A DNA stretch of 10,847 nt, taken from Phoronis ovalis (taxonomy: Eukaryota > Phoronida > Phoronidae). Where the stretch lies: NCBI GenBank assembly GCA_028565635.1, contig JAOXYB010059246.1:1-10847 (forward strand). Reading direction: 5' to 3'. The notes below the pieces were generated by a model. The model was not told where the DNA came from. It searched no databases and worked only from the letters and a program-made list of their open reading frames with translations. Both the position numbers and the translations under genes were made by a program. Position 1 is the stretch's first letter. Every line of letters begins with the position of its first letter. This document shows, one piece after another, positions 7,001 to 10,847 of the stretch.

Positions 7001-8010
7001 TCTGGCTGACATTTTTTATTAGGACAGACAAGTACATTATTCAAAGTTAAAAGAGTACTAAAAAAACCAATTCAATATTTAATGTTGTTGGCATTCACCT
7101 GTACTTCTGCCTTTCTTGTTAGAGGTTGGTTTACAATGGAAAGAAAACTTAAACTGTAACATTCAAATAATTATATAACTGTTACAGCAATACTAACTGT
7201 TTAGTAACACTTTGTGAATACACTTCGTTTTTTCTCTTTCTCTTTGGGAGACAGGTCGGTACCAAACCATCATGAATTTAAAAACTTAAAATTTAAAACA
7301 TAATTTAAATACTTATATAACCTGATACATCCATCTATTATTGGTAGCCGAAATAAGAAGTGTGAGTAACATGTAGTGAATGGTTGTAATTTAATTTACT
7401 TGTTAGAAAAAAGAAAATAAAGGGTGTGTGTGACATTTCTTTTGAATAAACAATGGAGTAAACACCCTGGTACACTCTGAAGGTGTCTGGTACATAGTGA
7501 CAACATTTATTATTGGTAGACTCTGACCTCATTGTTTAAAGTACCACTATTAACAATCACAATACCTGGGCTTACAAAATGTGACATGAAAAGATATCGC
7601 AGCATAATCAAGTTATATATGTTAAAAAGTCAAAAATAACTAAGAAACTCTTCATTTAAAAGTAATGTTTTGAAATTTTCAAAATAGAAGCATTTATTTG
7701 TTACTAGCATATTTGATAAGAAGTACATCCTAAAAATATTAATAAGTTTTAGGAACTTTCATTATTATATATCACACATCCTGGAACTTTAAAATTGATG
7801 ATACACACACCTATAGTCTGTTATACATTTTCTAAATTTTAACATTTTCTAATTACAAGCCTGGGGTAAATTTTCAATTTTTTTTCCTCATAAATTCAAG
7901 TTTGTACCTTGATGCCCGGCTAGCTGTATCCATGGATAGTGGTTTTTCTTGAATTGCTGTACAAATGGTGTCCAGTGAACCATATTTCTTATCTTTCTCC
8001 ATGAACTTTG
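3840..8010 (-). CDS. ITPK: Inositol-1,4,5-trisphosphate 3-kinase, 5' incomplete, six exons
   Basis: The enzyme phosphorylates Ins(1,4,5)P3 to Ins(1,3,4,5)P4 in the cytoplasm using ATP, ending the IP3 calcium-release signal. Coding segments on the minus strand are 8010-7908, 6258-6115, 5770-5643, 5248-5099, 4675-4502 and 4082-3840, with stop TGA at 3842-3840. All junctions are GT/AG, in phases 1, 1, 0, 0 and 0. They total 942 bases, or 313 residues. In order these encode a basic amphipathic calmodulin-binding segment with [10 protein letters not shown] (4-13); the inositol-polyphosphate kinase signature PAIMDCKMG (97-105); the substrate-contacting KPRYMQWRE region (about 151-159); SSLL (237-240); and IDFGK (254-258), the metal-binding DFG-like motif. 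Nothing catalytic is missing and no frameshift is seen. Similarity to vertebrate ITPKA, recalled from memory, runs the full length. The variable N-terminal region that targets ITPKs is not in these exons. Confidence 0.96.
4083..4501 (-). other. ITPK intron between exons E and F
   Basis: GT at 4501-4500 and AG at 4084-4083. It contains an imperfect inverted repeat, 4258-4276 against 4282-4303 with a 5-base loop, which would fold as a hairpin with a few mismatches and bulges. Nothing else is recognised. Confidence 0.8.
4502..4675 (-). CDS. ITPK: ITPK exon E: variable linker and C-lobe helix
   Basis: 58 codons. The acceptor GTTTTAG precedes 4675 and the donor GAG|GTAATT starts at 4501. It begins [12 protein letters not shown], then runs through a less conserved stretch (residues about 192-215 of the assembled protein) to [21 protein letters not shown], a well-conserved family block. 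Phase 0 at both ends. Confidence 0.94.
4851..5060. repeat. Degenerate 63-64 bp tandem repeat in the ITPK D-E intron
   Basis: The word AATGAATATT recurs at 4914, 4977 and 5041, spacings 63 and 64. A second word, TTGATTGAATTT, recurs at 4874 and 5001 (127 bp, two periods). The 50-bp segments 4874-4923 and 5001-5050 match at about 35 positions, with alternate units more alike than neighbours. The array stops about 40 bp short of exon D. Confidence 0.65.
5099..5248 (-). CDS. ITPK: ITPK exon D: IP3-binding region
   Basis: Exactly 50 codons. The acceptor TTTGTAG precedes 5248 and the donor AAG|GTAAGG starts at 5098. It encodes [32 protein letters not shown] and GFRIEGVK. The KPRYMQWRE segment lines the inositol-phosphate pocket in ITPKA and is fully conserved. 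Phase 0 at both ends. Confidence 0.96.
5643..5770 (-). CDS. ITPK: ITPK exon C: PxxxDxKxG catalytic signature
   Basis: 128 bases. The acceptor is GGTCTAG, with a weak pyrimidine tract, and the donor is AAT|GTAGGT from 5642. It encodes [14 protein letters not shown], the inositol-polyphosphate kinase signature PAIMDCKMG (whose Asp and Lys are needed for substrate binding and phosphotransfer in this family) and [19 protein letters not shown]. The frame stays open upstream of the acceptor, but that part has no similarity to the family. Confidence 0.95.
6115..6258 (-). CDS. ITPK: ITPK exon B: start of the kinase N-lobe
   Basis: 144 bases. The acceptor TTGTAG precedes 6258, and the donor is A|GTATCC from 6114. 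It completes the split glycine and encodes NFKPGEQAG, a loop at the position of the nucleotide-binding lobe, through [11 protein letters not shown] to EKDGE, ending one base into a lysine codon. Joining that A to the AA at the start of the next exon gives [12 protein letters not shown], matching the family. This confirms both splice sites. Confidence 0.93.
6259..7907 (-). other. Long ITPK intron between exons A and B
   Basis: A 1,649-bp AT-rich intron with GT at 7907-7906 and AG at 6260-6259. It holds a 12-bp direct repeat, TATTATTGGTAG, at 7336-7347 and 7508-7519. No additional exon in frame with exons A and B is needed, since these join directly in the middle of the conserved LAGHxGNFK motif. 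Confidence 0.8.
7908..8010 (-). CDS. ITPK: ITPK exon A: calmodulin-binding segment
   Basis: 34 codons plus one base. The acceptor is TTTTCAG before 8010 and the donor is G|GTAC at 7907. The peptide starts [13 protein letters not shown] and ends in [10 protein letters not shown], with the next glycine split by the phase-1 intron. In ITPKA this Trp- and Arg/Lys-rich helix binds Ca2+/calmodulin, so the kinase here is probably calmodulin-stimulated. The exon starts in phase 0, so an upstream exon must end on a full codon. Confidence 0.94.
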
Positions 8011-8986
8011 CTGAAAATAAAGGATCAAATGTTTAACATTTATCAATCATATAGATGTAAATTTCTATTATTAGACCTTATACAGGTGCCACTTTGTCCT
8101 TTTTTTTGCAAAAATAACAGGAAAAATATGTCGGACAACAAATGATGGATTTTAAATTCAAAGTTTGCCTCAAGCTGATTAAATAATATATATTCAATAT
8201 TTACAAGACACTCTTTAAGGAGGATTTCTTTAAATTAAGAGAACCAGATACATTATACTAATTACTTCCAAATTGTTAATTTTTTTAAACTCTAGCTTAT
8301 TACAGTCTGAAATTAAAGTTAAACCATGTAATTCATGAAACAAACAGAAATGGATAGCTTTAAATTATGCGCAATTACTGAATGTGATTCAGCGAGGAGT
8401 TCCTCGGTATCTTTTCTGTTTAATTTCATGAAGTCATGATTAATAGAATTCAAGAATGAAAAAAGGCACAAGATCCAAGCTCATACTCTTAACAACTAAA
8501 CAGAAACCTCATAGGTACAAATCTTTATTACAACAAGGATGACTTAGAAATCAACCTGTACATTTTTATGTTAAAAAAATATAGAGACATACTGAAACTA
8601 ACTGAACACAAAGAAATGTTGATACTCATTACCTTGTGACATTTTCACATGTTTAATCTTGTGAGCTGAATTATCACTCAATTTTACAGAAAATGGTTTG
8701 AAAATAATTAATTTTAATAACAGAATCAAAACCATTATATGTTAGACTAATCATTTAGATGATAAGAACAATTATATTACATAAGTATAAATATACTTGT
8801 TTACAGTACATAATACTTTTTTTATACATGTGCATTTCAGATCTCCATATTCAATACAGTAAGTATACACAATCCACACTTGAATAAATCCAGGTTTAAC
8901 TGTTTGTGATTTGTATATATAACACAACATTTTGAGGGAAAAAACACTTGTTGCAGATGACCATATGAGACAATCATTTCACTTAC
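8011..8986 (-). other. Region upstream of ITPK exon A, candidate first intron
   Basis: AT-rich. If the candidate exon ending at 8987 is used, this is a 976-bp intron with GT at 8986-8985 and AG at 8012-8011. No other exon that joins exon A in phase 0 was found in it. Confidence 0.5.
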
Positions 8987-9079
8987 CATAGGAAAATGCA
9001 TCTTGATAGTTGCACAAATTGTCACTGAAATATTAATATCCTGGGACAGAATATTGTTATGGTATTTCCCTACTGACAT
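8987..9079 (-). CDS. Candidate short first coding exon of ITPK (alternative N-terminus)
   Basis: On the minus strand a near-consensus donor, CCTATG|GTAAGTG, starts at 8986. It ends a segment open in phase 0, the phase that exon A requires. Two in-frame ATGs could start it. The one at 9001-8999 (A at -3, better context) adds only MHFPM before QSSWRKI. The one at 9079-9077 adds a 31-residue leader. The frame stays open to about 9232 without another ATG. Neither leader resembles a known ITPK N-terminus, which is expected because these are divergent. The alternatives are a 5' UTR exon, an internal exon using the TTTCAG at about 9020, or chance. Confidence 0.4.
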
Positions 9080-9239
9080 GATGAAAATTTCTTGGTATAA
9101 TAAATAAAGTCTGACGTTAATCAGGTAACTGCTTTTGTTTACTTCTAAGATAACATCCAGCTTTAATGAACTTTTGGATAATACCCTTGACCACAAAGTT
9201 ATCACAACAACAAACAACCTATCTGTGTCCACGTCTGAT

Positions 9240-10847
9240 TACAACTGATGCTGTTATTTGCTTGTTCATGTGTTTATTACATTTTTTTTTCTCTATTACA
9301 GGTGAAATATAGGTTAGAGTTCAATAATGTCACGGACTAGTACCGTCGTATAATAGTACGGCATCCTGTGCATTTGAAAAGTCATTCAAATTACGTTGCT
9401 TATCAAAATACAATAAAATCTCTATCCAAAAATTAAAAGGACGATGTAACTAATATTTTTAAAAAATCAGTGGCACCATCAATGTTATTTACAATATTAC
9501 TGAGTTCCGCTAGCTTGACTTGCAAAATTTTAGAAATCTACAACACCCTGTTTATGCAACTGAATTTATAAGCCATTTATAACTACTTATGCAATAGTGA
9601 CCACTCAAAAATTTGTACCAAGTATTCACAAGTAGGAGGTAAGAAGATAAACAGGGACATTCCCTATATTTTCCACATGACCAACATATTTCAGAAATCA
9701 TAGTTTTGCTGTTATGTATCGCTCTCTACAAAGAACCGCGCGCAGAATGTATCTCTTAATCTGCTCGCTGCATAATTTATTTTATAAGACCCTTAGAATT
9801 ATGTTATATATAAGAAGTTAAAAAAGAATTAATTAAAGATATTTGAAAGTACTACAAAGCAAATTAGTCTATTTGCCATAATGAAAGACATATATATATA
9901 AAATCAAGTAAGTTTAAAGAAAGGCCTTTCTGCCCATCGCAAGAGCTTTTTTAGGATCCCACAAAACTTATTTAATAGATAAGAAAAGCTTCAACAATTT
10001 TTGAAATGCTACTTAAATGATTTTGATAATTAAAGTAGTTAGAGGGAAATTAATGAGTTATTATTAACTCAGAAAGATAGTGCTGAAGCCAAGCTCCTAT
10101 TTTGCATACGAAATTAGGGTTACTTTTATTATGATACAATGCCTTTTTATATTAAACATTAAATCTGTACAACCTGTAACAACAAGCCATTATTATCATG
10201 TACTAGCAAAATGCTTTAATATTTCACATCAAAGAAAAGTCTGATTCTTTAAATCATCACTTGACTAAAAAGAATAATTAAACTACTGGAGATTTTTTTT
10301 CTCAAAATGAAAGTAAATTATTTTTCTATCCATTTTACCTGAGATGTTACATTTGATTTATTAAGTTGTGAATGGGAAATGAATGTGGTTTATCCTGCAC
10401 TTAGTAAAACCACTAAAAACAAATTTGTTAACTTTTTTTAAGCTAAAAGAAGAAAAGAATGCTATGTCATGGAACATTTTTTTTATAGTAAAAAGGTATT
10501 AAAAATGTGTTTATAACTACAGAAATTAAAATAAAAACAGAGTACTGGTGCAGTTAACCCAAGCATTACAGTTTTGTGTAATTGGTAACAGGCTGTCTCC
10601 TGGTGTTATTTTACTGTATCAGTTTTGCTCTACTTATTTTAATATCAAAAATATGCGTTTTATTAAAATTCTACTATACAAAATTTATGCATAAATGTTT
10701 GTGCATGCAGTCCCCCCTGGTGATACACTGGTACTACCATACTATCAAACTATCAAGCAGACATTACAATGTTGTGATATACAATATCATATAATTTATT
10801 GTTATTTTACTTTGTTTTTAATTCTGATATGGAGTTTTTGCTTATAT
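9240..10847. other. AT-rich region upstream of ITPK, no supported gene
   Basis: No exon with convincing coding content was found on either strand, and no tRNA or repeat family was recognised. A small CpG-containing patch at about 9727-9775 (ACCGCGCGCAGAA and CTGCTCGCTGC) stands out against the AT-rich background and could mark a promoter or degraded repeat. The N-terminal ITPK exons, if a long isoform exists, may lie here unrecognised or beyond the right edge. Confidence 0.5.

Noticed and set aside
7338-7532. 64-codon minus-strand frame inside the long ITPK intron
   Set aside because: Exons A and B already join perfectly across this intron. The frame has no similarity and overlaps the 12-bp direct-repeat segment.
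8633-8665. 33-bp possible minus-strand exon between TTCAG and GTAATG
   Set aside because: In phase 0, which exon A requires, it contains a stop codon (TGA), so it cannot be a coding exon joined to ITPK.
8837-8986. Remainder of the minus-strand open frame past the GTAAGT donor at 8986
   Set aside because: It reads through a strong splice donor, has no family similarity, and its nominal start at 9232 is GTG rather than ATG.
9285-9340. Plus-strand acceptor-like tract (T-rich, CTATTACAG) followed by a short open frame
   Set aside because: It gives only a dozen codons to a stop, and no upstream plus-strand exon was found to pair with it.
9595-9660. Plus-strand donor-like AGGAG|GTAAGA near 9639
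   Set aside because: There is no open frame with coding character before it and no matching acceptor; donor-like words occur by chance.

Overview
The window is AT-rich nuclear DNA from an animal, most likely an invertebrate. It holds small exons bounded by GT...AG splice sites, long AT-rich introns, microsatellites, a minisatellite and short non-autonomous DNA transposons, and no bacterial gene organisation. The phylum cannot be fixed from the sequence. The main gene is very close to vertebrate ITPKA, and the GC-rich repeat near 1200-1340 recalls dispersed repeats of marine invertebrates (a memory-based impression, not a search).

The principal content is an inositol-1,4,5-trisphosphate 3-kinase (ITPK) gene on the minus strand. 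Six exons (7908-8010, 6115-6258, 5643-5770, 5099-5248, 4502-4675, 3840-4082) join in compatible phases into 313 codons plus a stop. They cover the calmodulin-binding segment and the whole catalytic domain, with the PxxxDxKxG, SSLL and IDFGK signatures intact. The N-terminus is unresolved. A strong donor at 8986 ends a phase-0 open segment containing ATGs at 9001 and 9079, which is a good candidate for a short alternative first exon. No other N-terminal exon is convincing up to the right edge.

Downstream on the same strand, after an intergenic stretch of about 1.7 kb, lies a probable first coding exon (1528-1696) of a second gene. It encodes a short cytoplasmic tail, one hydrophobic segment and the start of a lumenal or extracellular stem with an N-glycosylation sequon, a type II membrane protein layout. 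Its remaining exons would lie beyond the left edge. A cluster of CCAAT, CRE-like and ETS-like motifs at 1853-1880 is a plausible promoter for it.

The left 0.8 kb is a stack of repeats: a compound microsatellite (1-64), then a degenerate minisatellite of about 33 bp that has been interrupted twice. The first interruption is a 126-bp foldback element with 34-bp arms (276-401). The second is a 303-bp hAT-type MITE (474-776). Each has an 8-9 bp imperfect target-site duplication, and subtracting each insertion plus its duplication restores the 33-bp phase of the array. Next come a palindromic segment (967-1000) and a GC-rich hairpin-bearing dispersed-repeat fragment (about 1195-1345).

No tRNA, rRNA, CRISPR array or bacterial-type system was seen. 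Nothing here clearly amounts to a wholly new biological system. The observations most worth following are the phase-restoring double MITE insertion, the alternative first exon of ITPK and the unidentified membrane-protein gene.
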